From: Peribacillus loiseleuriae
Lineage (GTDB): Bacteria > Bacillota > Bacilli > Bacillales > DSM-1321
Direction of reading: 5' to 3'
Length of the DNA stretch: 64,000 bases
Assembly (NCBI RefSeq): GCF_001183985.1
Contig: NZ_LFZW01000001.1
Coordinates: 3,586,059-3,650,058 of the forward strand
Part shown: positions 47,310 to 55,821 of the stretch, piece by piece
Layout of the letters: each line of letters begins with the position of its first letter
How positions within the stretch are numbered: position 1 is the stretch's first letter
Notes under the pieces: model-generated
What the model was told of the DNA's origin: nothing
Database searches by the model: none
The model's input: the letters and a program-made list of their open reading frames with translations, nothing else
Translations under genes and position numbers: made by a program

Positions 47310-48319
47310 TATTTTTGTTCTCCTTTTTCACTCATATCCATCATTACAGAATGGTTATGCAATGACTGGTAACTTTTCTCAAGATAACCGGCCATCTGAA
47401 GCGAATGGTTCGTGTTGTAATCAGGCTGTTTTCCTTCTAGAATACAATCATGAAAATGCTCAACCTGATTTAAATATTGATCATCTTTAAACTTCTCAAA
47501 TAAAATCACATTGTCATTGTCATCCTTTACAGTGATTTTCCCATGTTGATCATCTGATACATCTGGCCGAAAAGCGGAATCAACAATAATTGAACCCTTA
47601 GGACCAATAATTTCATACCGATTTATAAACGGAAGTTCCATTGAGGCCGATACCTCAGCTATTCGGTTTTGATTATCAACTAATACGCAAGTAGACGTTG
47701 TATCAACTCCATGATCTGGACTCATTTTCCCGCTCATTGAAACACGGGTAGGGATAAAGCCAATAATTTGTGTTACCGCATGCAAACCATAACACCCGAC
47801 ATCACGCATGGCACCTCCACCTAATTCTCGATTTAAACGGATATCCCCTACCTCATCAAGCATCCAGGAAAAGTGGGCTTTCACATGTCGGTATTCGCCA
47901 ATTATCCCCGATTCAAGCAGTTCCTTCACGCGTTTATGTTGACAATGAAATTGATACATAAATGCTTCCATAAAGACTACATGATTATCATCCGCTGCTT
48001 TTTTTATAGCTTCCATTTCTTGTGCTGTTAACGCAGCCGGCTTTTCAAGAAGTACATGTTTCCCTTTTTCCATGGCCTTTACTGCCCATTTGGCATGAAG
48101 CGAGTTTGGAAGCGGAATGTAAACGGCATCAATAGCTGAGTCGTCTAATAACTCTTCATAACTTTCATAAATGACAGGTGTATGAAAGCGTTCAGCTTTC
48201 CTCTTGCTCCTCGATGCAACTGCAGCAACTACTGTACGATCTGAACGACGTAAAGCTGGAACTACTTCATCATAGGCTATATTTGCCGCACTCATGACTC
48301 CCCAATGTATCTTAGTCAT
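47309..48319 (-). CDS. Gfo/Idh/MocA dehydrogenase 3
   Basis: A 336-residue oxidoreductase from the trans-dihydrodiol/1,5-anhydro-type branch. IHWGVMSAANIAYDEVVPAL is the nucleotide-binding start; LLEKPAALT holds the catalytic Lys and GGGAMRDVGCYGLHAVTQIIG the substrate His. It differs clearly from the two inositol-dehydrogenase-like paralogues. It is the first gene of a two-gene unit, with a candidate operator at 48365-48378. GGTGGGAGTTT precedes the ATG. Confidence 0.85.
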   Translation of the reverse strand: MTKIHWGVMSAANIAYDEVVPALRRSDRTVVAAVASRSKRKAERFHTPVIYESYEELLDDSAIDAVYIPLPNSLHAKWAVKAMEKGKHVLLEKPAALTAQEMEAIKKAADDNHVVFMEAFMYQFHCQHKRVKELLESGIIGEYRHVKAHFSWMLDEVGDIRLNRELGGGAMRDVGCYGLHAVTQIIGFIPTRVSMSGKMSPDHGVDTTSTCVLVDNQNRIAEVSASMELPFINRYEIIGPKGSIIVDSAFRPDVSDDQHGKITVKDDNDNVILFEKFKDDQYLNQVEHFHDCILEGKQPDYNTNHSLQMAGYLEKSYQSLHNHSVMMDMSEKGEQK

Positions 48320-48364
48320 AAACTCCCACCTTTAGCTTTCTATTTATTGTAAGTAAAGTTTTTA

Positions 48365-48378
48365 AGTAAGCGCTTTCC
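48365..48378. promoter_or_regulatory. 14-bp operator-like site, dehydrogenase operon
   Basis: AGTAAGCGCTTTCC, the same 14 bases as at 46203-46216, lying 46 bp upstream of the dehydrogenase 3 start. Confidence 0.55.
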
Positions 48379-48532
48379 CTAATTATAGCTCATCATTTTT
48401 ATTTTTCAACAAATTTTTCTTACTTATTTAAATTTTCCCATTTTTAATGAATTTGATATTTTGTTCATTAATATTTAGGTAGACAGTTATAGGTTAATCA
48501 CGTCTCGTGTAGCTGTGGAGACTTCAACCCAC

Positions 48533-48569
48533 AAAAAAAGGATAGGAAAAACAATCATCCCCTAACCTT
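48533..48569 (-). terminator. Terminator of the CUT1-PFK operon
   Basis: AAAAAAAGGATAGG (48533-48546) pairs with CCTAACCTT (48561-48569) with one mismatch; T-run on the minus strand, shortly after the permease stop at 48578. Confidence 0.65.
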
Positions 48570-48577
48570 CCAACTAC

Positions 48578-49399
48578 TTATTTGACACTCCCCGCAGTAA
48601 GCCCTTGCAGAAAATACTTCTGAACAAATAAGAACACGATGATTAATGGTGCACTGGCCATAAAGGATAACGCCATTAGAGCATTCCATTCCGTAGTAAA
48701 TTCTCCAATGAGCATCCCGATTCCGATCGTAAGCGGTCTGACGGAAATCGAGTTGGTTAGTACGACCGCAAACAAAAATTCATTCCAGGCGAGAATAAAT
48801 GTATAAACGCCTGTCGCAATTAACCCTGGTAAACTTGGTGGTAAAATAATATAGAAAAAAGTTTTCAGCGGACCACATCCATCGATTTTGGCCGCTTCAT
48901 CTAATTCTTTGGGAATCGTACTAATAAAATCCCTCATCATCATAATTGAAAAAGGTAAGGCAAAAGACGTATAGGCTAGAATTAAAGCATAGTAGGTGTT
49001 ATACAGCCCTACATTCGTAATAAATAAAAAGTAAGGAATGACGAGAAGCACCATGGGAAACATCTGCGTGATTAAAATGTAGATTAAAGCGGTTTTTTTT
49101 CCTTTAAATTGAAACCGTGAAAACCCATACCCAGCCATGGCTGCAGCGATTATACAAATGAAAGTAACGGACAAAGCAATAATATAACTATTGACAAACA
49201 ATTGGATTAAATCTTTGTTTTTAAACACCGTACTAAATGCATCCAGCGTAAAGGTAGGAGGTAATAGCTTCAGCGGGTTTGAGAATACAGTTGGATTCGT
49301 TCGGAATGCTATACTAATCATCCAAAAAATTGGAATCATCACGATACTCCCAAGAACGAGCAAGGATAAATAAACCGTATATTTATGTTTCTTATTCAT
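48578..49399 (-). CDS. Sugar ABC permease, MalG type (CUT1-PFK operon)
   Basis: A 273-residue permease with six segments. EAA loop KELDEAAKIDGCGPLKTFFYIILPPSLPG; ending FLQGLTAGSVK is the family C-terminus. GGAGGGGGAATAAAAC precedes the ATG. It ends the operon and pairs with the MalF-type gene 3 bp upstream. No ATPase gene in the operon. Confidence 0.92.
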   Translation of the reverse strand: MNKKHKYTVYLSLLVLGSIVMIPIFWMISIAFRTNPTVFSNPLKLLPPTFTLDAFSTVFKNKDLIQLFVNSYIIALSVTFICIIAAAMAGYGFSRFQFKGKKTALIYILITQMFPMVLLVIPYFLFITNVGLYNTYYALILAYTSFALPFSIMMMRDFISTIPKELDEAAKIDGCGPLKTFFYIILPPSLPGLIATGVYTFILAWNEFLFAVVLTNSISVRPLTIGIGMLIGEFTTEWNALMALSFMASAPLIIVFLFVQKYFLQGLTAGSVK

Positions 49400-49402
49400 G
49401 TT

Positions 49403-50302
49403 TTATTCCCCCTCCTTACTAATCGATGATTTAATATAAAATAACGAAATGATCAACATAACAAATAGCATGAATAATGACGTAGCTGATGCATAGCCAA
49501 AATCTAACGTTCTAAACGCACTTTGATAAATATAGGTGGATAAAATTTCGGTACTATCCATCGGTCCCCCACCCGTCATGAGGAAGACCAAATCAAAGGC
49601 TCTGAAATTCCAAATGAACTCTAAGACGACTAATGTCATGATAATATTTTTTAATTGTGGAATCGTAATATAAACTAATTTTGTGAAAAAACCAGCTCCG
49701 TCAATTTCGGCTGCTTCATACAAATCATGGGAAATGGTTTGTAAACCGGCTAGTAGCATTAACATCATAAAAGGAAAACCACGCCAAATATTTGCGATGA
49801 TGACACCCATCAAGGCGGTTTTTTCATTTCCTAACCATGCCATTTGAGATAGTTCCATAAATCCGAGTCCGCCTAAAATTTTATTGACGAGACCGAATGG
49901 ATTGAGCATTAACATAAAGATAGCGGCAATGACCGTCGTAGACGTTAACCACGGAAACATCAACAACGCCCGAAACACCGCTCTAAACTTCGTATTAATC
50001 GGTTGGTTCAGTAATAATGCAAAGGTTAGCCCTATCACTAACCCCATCACGACACTAACAATGGTAAATATCAATGTGTTTTTTAGCGCATTCCAAAATA
50101 GTGGATCGACAATAAAGTCCATATAATTCGTCAGACCTGAAAATACGGGATTCGACTTGTCTGTATAATCATAAAAACTCATGAGAATTACTTGATATAA
50201 AGGATAGGCAGTTAGTAGAAGTAGTAAAATTAGTGCTGGTAAAATAAAGGAAATCTTCTTAAAGTATTCGGTTAATTGATTCGCAACATTTTTATTATCC
50301 AT
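49403..50302 (-). CDS. Sugar ABC permease, MalF type (CUT1-PFK operon)
   Basis: A 299-residue permease. EAA loop SHDLYEAAEIDGAGFFTKLVYITIPQLKN; FLMTGGGPMDSTEILSTYIYQSAF is the typical MalF stretch. GGAGGAAC precedes the ATG. It is separated from the binding-protein gene by a REP-like hairpin element (50322-50415). Confidence 0.92.
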   Translation of the reverse strand: MDNKNVANQLTEYFKKISFILPALILLLLLTAYPLYQVILMSFYDYTDKSNPVFSGLTNYMDFIVDPLFWNALKNTLIFTIVSVVMGLVIGLTFALLLNQPINTKFRAVFRALLMFPWLTSTTVIAAIFMLMLNPFGLVNKILGGLGFMELSQMAWLGNEKTALMGVIIANIWRGFPFMMLMLLAGLQTISHDLYEAAEIDGAGFFTKLVYITIPQLKNIIMTLVVLEFIWNFRAFDLVFLMTGGGPMDSTEILSTYIYQSAFRTLDFGYASATSLFMLFVMLIISLFYIKSSISKEGE

Positions 50303-50321
50303 GTTCCTCCCCCAGGCTTAA

Positions 50322-50415
50322 CAAAGAGGAAGGGTCAGACCTCACTTACTGCCCATCATGACATGGTAAACTGTATGTAGAATGTGGGGTCTGACCTTTT
50401 CTAACAACCTCTTTG
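50322..50415. repeat. REP-like hairpin element between binding-protein and permease genes (copy 3)
   Basis: Outer inverted repeat CAAAGAGG (50322-50329) / CCTCTTTG (50408-50415). Inner ends AGGGTCAGACCTCA (50331-50344) and TGTGGGGTCTGACCTTTT (50383-50400). This is the best-preserved copy of the family (others at 21789, 29441, 57926). It lies just before the permease gene. Confidence 0.75.
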
Positions 50416-50433
50416 TATCAATTTATTCATCTC

Positions 50434-51747
50434 TTATTCGTTTTCTTCAAATGCTTTATTCCAATAATTTGCTGCGTCATCTAGTGCCTCTTGTGCCGAT
50501 TTTTTACCATTGATAAAGTTTTGAATTTCAACCGTAAAGCGTTTTCTTAAATCAACAGCGTTTGGTAAGTAATGATCAATAACTTCCACACGATCAAATG
50601 TTTCAAATTCGTTTACAAACACGCTTAAATACGGATCTTTCTTGAAGAAATCATTATTCATCGTTTCTTTGTTATATGGGAAGAAGTTGGTCGCTTGATC
50701 CCATAGTAATTGCCCTTCTTCGCTGCCCATAAATTCAATAAATTCCCAAGATGCTTCTTTATTTTTTCCTTTCGCACTAAGGGATAATACCGAACCTTGG
50801 GCAATCGTTCCAGTTTGTTCGCCTTTCGGTAATGGAGCGACGCCAAAATCCAAATCTGGATTCAATTTCTTTTGGATTGCTACTCCCCAAGGACCTTCAA
50901 ACATAAAGGCTACATTTCCAGCTGAGAAATTAGCTCGTTTCTCTTTTTCACCTGCACTAAGTTCGCCAGGCGTTGTGACTTTTTCTGTTTTGATTAAATC
51001 TTTTAAGTAATTTAACGCTTTTACACCTTCTGGTGAATTGAATACCGCTCTATTATTCTCAAGAATTTTGCCTCCAGCTTGCAAAATAAACGGAAATACT
51101 TCATAACTAATAACAGTTGGTGGTTCTGCAGCAAGATTCCCAGTTAGTGCATATTGGTTTTTACTCTTATCCGTTAGTTTAATCGATGCCTCTAAAAACT
51201 CATCCCATGTTTCAGGTACATCTACACCGGCATCTTTTAGCAGTTTTTTATTGTAAAACAACGCCATATTCCCGTTCGTAATCGGCATGCCATACAAATG
51301 CCCTTTATAAGGCTGCATCATCGGGCCTTCAATCGCGTTTTGATAGTCTTCTGGAAGTTGAGCTACATAGTCATCAATCGGATCAATAATGCCTGCTTCG
51401 GCAAATTCCGTTAACCAAGCTCCTGATGTTGTAATGATATCTGGGGGAGTGCCTGCTAAATCTAAAGATAAAATTTTATCATGTTCTTGAGCAAATGGTA
51501 GATCATCGATAATCAATTCAATATCTGGATTTTCCGCTTCGAATGCTGCTTTCACTTTATTAATTTTATCTGGTCCTTGTTCATTGACCCAATGTTGTAA
51601 CCAATGAATTTGTACTTTTCCGTTCTTTCCTGGTGTGTTGTTTTGATTTACGTCATTATTTACCTTATTCCCAGTGGATGGTGGACCACAAGCTGTCAGC
51701 AAAAGAATGAGTACACTTATTAATGCGATCATCTTACAATTCCTCAT
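50434..51747 (-). CDS. Sugar-binding lipoprotein (CUT1-PFK operon)
   Basis: A 437-residue family-1 binding protein. Signal peptide and lipobox LTAC (Cys about 20), then an Asn-rich linker. VQIHWLQHWVNEQGPDKINKV and IDDLPFAQEHDKILSLDLAG begin the mature domain; VAFMFEGPWGVAIQKKLNP and EASWEFIEFMGSEEGQLLW are typical. It is the third gene of the operon after DeoR and the PFK-like enzyme. GGGGAATAAAC precedes the ATG. Confidence 0.92.
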   Translation of the reverse strand: MRNCKMIALISVLILLLTACGPPSTGNKVNNDVNQNNTPGKNGKVQIHWLQHWVNEQGPDKINKVKAAFEAENPDIELIIDDLPFAQEHDKILSLDLAGTPPDIITTSGAWLTEFAEAGIIDPIDDYVAQLPEDYQNAIEGPMMQPYKGHLYGMPITNGNMALFYNKKLLKDAGVDVPETWDEFLEASIKLTDKSKNQYALTGNLAAEPPTVISYEVFPFILQAGGKILENNRAVFNSPEGVKALNYLKDLIKTEKVTTPGELSAGEKEKRANFSAGNVAFMFEGPWGVAIQKKLNPDLDFGVAPLPKGEQTGTIAQGSVLSLSAKGKNKEASWEFIEFMGSEEGQLLWDQATNFFPYNKETMNNDFFKKDPYLSVFVNEFETFDRVEVIDHYLPNAVDLRKRFTVEIQNFINGKKSAQEALDDAANYWNKAFEENE

Positions 51748-51762
51748 GTTTATTCCCCTTTT

Positions 51763-52929
51763 CTACAATAAATTTTCTAACGTCACGACATTTGGTAACG
51801 CTTCCAAATTGATTAATGGCAATAAATAGTCATGGAATGATTGGGTTGCCTTATGCTGTTTCCCATCCCAAAAGTTAGCGGGTAGACTCCTCTCCTTTCC
51901 TGAAATTTCAGATAAATCAACACAAACGAATTGGTACATATAGGGGTAATTCTCTGTCCTTTCAATGCCAATCATTTTCCCAGTTTCTCCCCTTAAACCA
52001 GCCTTAATCGCCTCCCTTCCTGTTGCTTCTGCTTCAAGTACATCTTGTTTTGACACAAATTCCATGGAACTTCTATATAAACTGTTTGGGATAGTAATCC
52101 TGGTTTTTATGTTCATCTGGATTTGAATTTCCTGTGCTAATCGATAACTGATGCCACCATTATAGTTTTTCCGCGGATTGTGAATCGTGATATCAGAGTT
52201 TAGCTCATTTATTTTCATATGGTCTGACACCATTAAAAGAATATTTGAACTGCCTTTTAACGATCGCTCAATATCTCCTAATAGTTCACTGATCGATACT
52301 TCTTGCTCTGGTAAATAAGCTAATTGCGGGAAGTCGTTTCTTGCCGATTTTCTACAAGTACTTGCTGCCATAAGCCAACCAACATTTCCACCCATAACTT
52401 CCATGATTTCGATTTGCGGCTGAGAGGAAATCGATCTCATATCCGCTTCTAAATAGCGGATCGTTTTTGTTAAAAAATGAACAGCACTGAGATAACCCGG
52501 CGTATGATCCGTTCCGCATACATCATTATCAATTGTTTTAGGAATGAAAATACACTTAATATCTAGCTTTCGCGCTTTACAAACTTCGTGAATCTGATGA
52601 AGCGAAACAGCTGAGCCGTTCCCACCGATATAACAAAAGATTTCAATCGAAAGTTCGATTAATTGATCAACGATTCTTTCATAATCAAATTCCGTCAACG
52701 CATAGCGTGAAGAACCGATGATCGCACCAGGCTGTTCTTTTGCTCTTTTAATAAGTGCTACTTTATCTGTTAATTCGATGATCCGATTATGTAAGAGTCC
52801 TTCCATTCCATTAACAGAGGCAAGTACTTTTGTAATCTTCTTTTCGGATAATGCTTGTACTACTACACCGTATAATGACGCGTTAATGACTGGGGTTGGC
52901 CCACCTGATTGTGCAACGAGAATATTCAT
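51763..52929 (-). CDS. 6-phosphofructokinase-family enzyme with mixed Gly/Lys signature
   Basis: A 388-residue PFK-family protein of the long PPi-like branch. N-terminal VAQSGGPTPVINASLYGVV is typical of that branch. The phosphoryl-donor positions read GGNGSA (Gly where PPi enzymes have Asp) and PKTIDNDV (Lys where ATP enzymes have Gly). This Gly plus Lys mixture is known from ATP-using members such as trypanosome PFK, so donor use is uncertain; the GGN rather than GGD is unusual. MGGNVGWLMAASTCRKS holds the typical sugar-phosphate-binding Met-Gly-Arg region in changed form. It probably phosphorylates the imported sugar phosphate. GGTGG precedes the ATG. Confidence 0.82.
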   Translation of the reverse strand: MNILVAQSGGPTPVINASLYGVVVQALSEKKITKVLASVNGMEGLLHNRIIELTDKVALIKRAKEQPGAIIGSSRYALTEFDYERIVDQLIELSIEIFCYIGGNGSAVSLHQIHEVCKARKLDIKCIFIPKTIDNDVCGTDHTPGYLSAVHFLTKTIRYLEADMRSISSQPQIEIMEVMGGNVGWLMAASTCRKSARNDFPQLAYLPEQEVSISELLGDIERSLKGSSNILLMVSDHMKINELNSDITIHNPRKNYNGGISYRLAQEIQIQMNIKTRITIPNSLYRSSMEFVSKQDVLEAEATGREAIKAGLRGETGKMIGIERTENYPYMYQFVCVDLSEISGKERSLPANFWDGKQHKATQSFHDYLLPLINLEALPNVVTLENLL

Positions 52930-52940
52930 TTGCCACCTGC

Positions 52941-53750
52941 CTATTCTTGTTCTTTCGCAATGATAACTTTCATCCTCGATTTCAATTTTTCTAAATCCTC
53001 ATGGTGAATTCGGTCATCGATAACAATCGTATGTGTTGGGTCAAAATCAGAAATTTGAAATGAACTAATCGAGCCAATTTTCGAAGAATCAACTAACCAG
53101 AACACCTCTTTTGCTGACTTAAGCAGCTGTTTCTTCACATCTGCTTCCAAAATATCATTACAAGTAAATCCATGTGAAAAGGAAAGTCCAGTTGAAGCGA
53201 TAAAGAGTTTATCAACATACACGCTTGAAATTAGCTGTTCCATCATCGAACTTACCATCGTTGTTGCCTTTGATCGAAAAACGCCACCTAAAACAATTTT
53301 TGTGATTTTTTCATAATGTTCAAGTTCCTCTGCAATATTCATCGCCGTAATAAAAACAGTCGCAGATAGTTGTGGCGATAGACATTTTGCTAACTGAAAT
53401 ATGGTCGACCCAGCATCCATCATGATACTTTCATTATTCTGTATAAGAGTGGCTGCCTTTTTAGCAATCATTCCTTTCTCATGTGACTGTTTCCCGCTTT
53501 GTTCGATAAAACGGTTGTTTAAGTATTTCGTAGAGGCATTCTCTCTTCCTTCATTAGAGGATGTTGAGTCCTGCCACACTGCACCCGCTCTTATTTTTTT
53601 TACATTTCCTGTGTTTTTTTCTAAAAACTCCACATCCCTTCTTGCTGTGACAGATGAAATGGTAAAGAGATCAACAATATCATGAATACTAACCATCTTA
53701 TTTTTTTCAATAAACTGGAGTAACAACTCATGCCTTTTGCTAGTAATCAC
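52941..53750 (-). CDS. DeoR-family transcriptional regulator
   Basis: A 269-residue repressor. The N-terminal HTH (RHELLLQFIEKNKMVSIHDIVDLFTISSVTARRDVEFLEK, 6-45) is classical DeoR. The C-terminal sensor (DeoRC) domain begins near residue 92 with IMMDAGSTIFQLAKCL and continues with KEVFWLVDSSKIG and HTIVIDDRI. DeoRC domains bind phosphorylated sugars. First gene of the PFK operon, so it probably regulates it in cis. Start is GTG 53750 with a weak ribosome site (GAGATGAT). Confidence 0.9.
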   Translation of the reverse strand: MITSKRHELLLQFIEKNKMVSIHDIVDLFTISSVTARRDVEFLEKNTGNVKKIRAGAVWQDSTSSNEGRENASTKYLNNRFIEQSGKQSHEKGMIAKKAATLIQNNESIMMDAGSTIFQLAKCLSPQLSATVFITAMNIAEELEHYEKITKIVLGGVFRSKATTMVSSMMEQLISSVYVDKLFIASTGLSFSHGFTCNDILEADVKKQLLKSAKEVFWLVDSSKIGSISSFQISDFDPTHTIVIDDRIHHEDLEKLKSRMKVIIAKEQE

Positions 53751-53980
53751 ATCATCTCACACTTTCTTAATTTTTAGAATTATTAGTTTATTTAGTGTTT
53801 TTTATTATAAGTTACAAAAGCGAAAGCGTAAAGAGTAATTTCGTTATTTTTTTGATGTAAAAGTTTCTTTTACTGATCGTATTTTTACGAAATGAGCCAA
53901 CCACCCCAAAACGAAGTGCAATTTTTAGGGAAATTTGAAAATTTCTATACCCAGACGTATCAGATAAATCTGCCATTTCA
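53751..53980. other. Promoter region upstream of DeoR gene
   Basis: AT-rich; no gene recognised. The 82-codon minus-strand frame over 53812-54060 overlaps repeats and has no ribosome site. Confidence 0.3.
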
Positions 53981-54060
53981 TACTTTACGAGCCGCATTTC
54001 AAATTTGCGCACCGGAATCGATACTTTAAGCGAGATTTGAGATTTGCGCGCCAAAGCCAC
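53981..54060. repeat. Degenerate GCCGG repeat, copy C
   Basis: Units starting TTACGAGCC (53985), TTGCGCACC (54005), TTAAGCGAG (54026) and TTGCGCGCC (54044), spaced about 18-21 bp. Same family as 16085-16160 and 37372-37440. Confidence 0.6.
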
Positions 54061-54071
54061 TATTTCTACAC

Positions 54072-54114
54072 AAAAAAACTCCCCGCTGCTGTTAAGTGCA
54101 GTGGAGAGTTTTTT
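54072..54114 (-). terminator. Terminator after the stalk-domain gene
   Basis: AAAAAAACTCCCCGCTGC (54072-54089) pairs imperfectly with GTGCAGTGGAGAGTTTTTT (54096-54114). It lies 10 bp beyond the stop at 54124 of the minus-strand gene. Confidence 0.8.
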
Positions 54115-54123
54115 ACGTTTACC

Positions 54124-55257
54124 CTATTTCACTTCTACGATAAAGTCCGCCCAAGTGTTAATTCTTAGGTGAAAATTCAGTTTTGGATCTTCTTCAATTC
54201 TTACTTGGATATAATAATATCCGGGTTCATCTAGTTTAATTTCGTTTGAAAATTGTAAGTTTTTCATAGGTATCTGTTCAGTTTTGACAAGTTCAAAATT
54301 GTGATTGCTATATTTACCAATATGAACAGAAAATCCGGTAAACTGTGGTGAATTTTCTTTTATCGCACCTGCTAATGTAAATGCTTTTCCTTTTTCTATT
54401 TGCAAAAAACCGTTAGCCGGTTTATCGATTTGAAGATAGCGGTCATTTTCAATGTTTACAGGTACATTCCCTTCTGGTTTCCAAATCACTTCAAATGGTT
54501 TGTTCCCCATTGAAACAGCTGTAAGCATGATTGGATTCATGCCAGGCTTAACGGTTGCTCTAAATTCAATCCGATGATAGATTCGATTATCAATTTTTAA
54601 ATCTTTGTCAACGATTTTTCCAGTATATCCAAGCCAGCCACCAAACCCGCTACTTAACAAGTATTGAGGCGTATAGAGATCCTTTTGATAAAGCAAAGTG
54701 AATGTTACCTCTGGATTTTCAGTATGTATTTGCGGCTTTAGAATCTCAATCATTTTCTCACTCCATTGCCACTTTAGGATGCCTTTTTCATAGCCAACAT
54801 TGATTCCTAAGTTAGGCATGGCGCTTACAGGTAAATACACTCTACCTTTATGAATAAAAGGTGCTGGTATTTTAATATCAGAATTAAACGAACCATCGGG
54901 GGCATACAAATAAGGCTTGCCAACTTTGAAACCAATCTTTCTATTAAGATATTCTTCTTTTAACTGTATATCGGCAGATTGCGTTTTCCCATCCCATTGA
55001 ACGGAACCTATCTGTAAGTCGCGAACTAATTTGATCGGTACATAGGTTCGCTCATTTCGAAGCAGGTAAGGATCAACTGAAATTGTTTTCCCGTCAAACA
55101 CTGCTGTTGAAGCATTTTTCTTCATTTTCAATTCATGTTTCACTAAATACATCTTCGCCACATCGGAATGGTTTACGGATTGAGCTCGCACCATTGGAGC
55201 AGTTGCTAGTGCAATAAACACTAGAATTAGTAGAGTAATAAATGGCTTTCTTATCAT
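54124..55257 (-). CDS. Exported copper amine oxidase N-terminal (stalk) domain protein
   Basis: A 377-residue secreted protein. Signal peptide (MIRKPFITLLILVFIALATAPMVRA, cleaved after RAQ). Residues about 45-165 are two copies of the stalk domain (ISVDPYLLRNERTYVPIKLV, WDGKTQSADIQL; APFIHKGRVYLPVSAMPNLG). The C-terminal part (about 170-377) is beta-rich and unrecognised. The stalk domain is common in surface proteins of Bacillus and Paenibacillus and probably binds cell-wall material. GAGGAGATTCATA precedes the ATG. It appears to be a single gene. Confidence 0.8.
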   Translation of the reverse strand: MIRKPFITLLILVFIALATAPMVRAQSVNHSDVAKMYLVKHELKMKKNASTAVFDGKTISVDPYLLRNERTYVPIKLVRDLQIGSVQWDGKTQSADIQLKEEYLNRKIGFKVGKPYLYAPDGSFNSDIKIPAPFIHKGRVYLPVSAMPNLGINVGYEKGILKWQWSEKMIEILKPQIHTENPEVTFTLLYQKDLYTPQYLLSSGFGGWLGYTGKIVDKDLKIDNRIYHRIEFRATVKPGMNPIMLTAVSMGNKPFEVIWKPEGNVPVNIENDRYLQIDKPANGFLQIEKGKAFTLAGAIKENSPQFTGFSVHIGKYSNHNFELVKTEQIPMKNLQFSNEIKLDEPGYYYIQVRIEEDPKLNFHLRINTWADFIVEVK

Positions 55258-55395
55258 TATGAATCTCCTCCTCTTATTTAATAGCTGTTTTCTATAAAAT
55301 AAGAATATTTTTTATAGAACTTTTATTAAAGTGATTTCCCCATATGACCTCAGTTAATTGGACATACTACTTTTACTATTTAAAAATTACAAATT
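55258..55395. other. Promoter region of the stalk-domain gene
   Basis: AT-rich promoter region; nothing else seen. Confidence 0.3.
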
Positions 55396-55506
55396 TTAGC
55401 ATACCATAAATAATGTTTCACTTATTTCTTTAATCGTTAAACCATGTGGCTTTCGGCTTAATAATTCAAATACGCGAAGAACCCGCTCTGCAGATTTAAC
55501 GGACAT
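55396..55506 (-). pseudogene. N-terminal fragment of an IclR-family regulator
   Basis: ATG 55506, preceded by AGGGGGTG, encodes MSVKSAERVLRVFELLSRKP and then HGLTIKEISETLFMVC before TAA at 55396-55398. The first 30 residues are a typical IclR winged-helix start (VKSAERVLRVFELLS, LTIKEIS), but the frame ends after 36 residues, with no effector domain downstream. Either a decayed regulator or an insertion/deletion remnant. Confidence 0.6.
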
Positions 55507-55821
55507 ATGTGCACCCCCTACAAATCATAAGTGTGATATTGAATCTTATATGTGATTTAATGCATTAATTGCATCGTGATTATTCTGATATTTCAAACAA
55601 TAACTTGAAATAGACTAACGATTCAAAGCCGTTAGCCATCTCTCTCCATCAACGTAACTCGTTTAGTTAATAACAAAAACAGTTATTGATTGATCTTTTA
55701 GTTTTCTAGAAATTCTATTAAATGGACAACATCCTGCTTCGTAATGTAGGCCTGGTGTCTTCTAACAATAGTTAGATTCAAACTAATTAAAAATTTAAGT
55801 CATGAGCTTTCTTTAGACGCT
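55507..55821. other. Spacer with possible coding remnants
   Basis: No supported gene. A short minus-strand stretch near 55680-55760 (RRHQAYITKQDVVHLIEFLEN) looks coding-like, but has no start or family match that I can support. Confidence 0.25.

Noticed and set aside
53812..54060. 82-codon minus-strand frame
   Set aside because: It runs through repeat copy C, and no ribosome site is seen.
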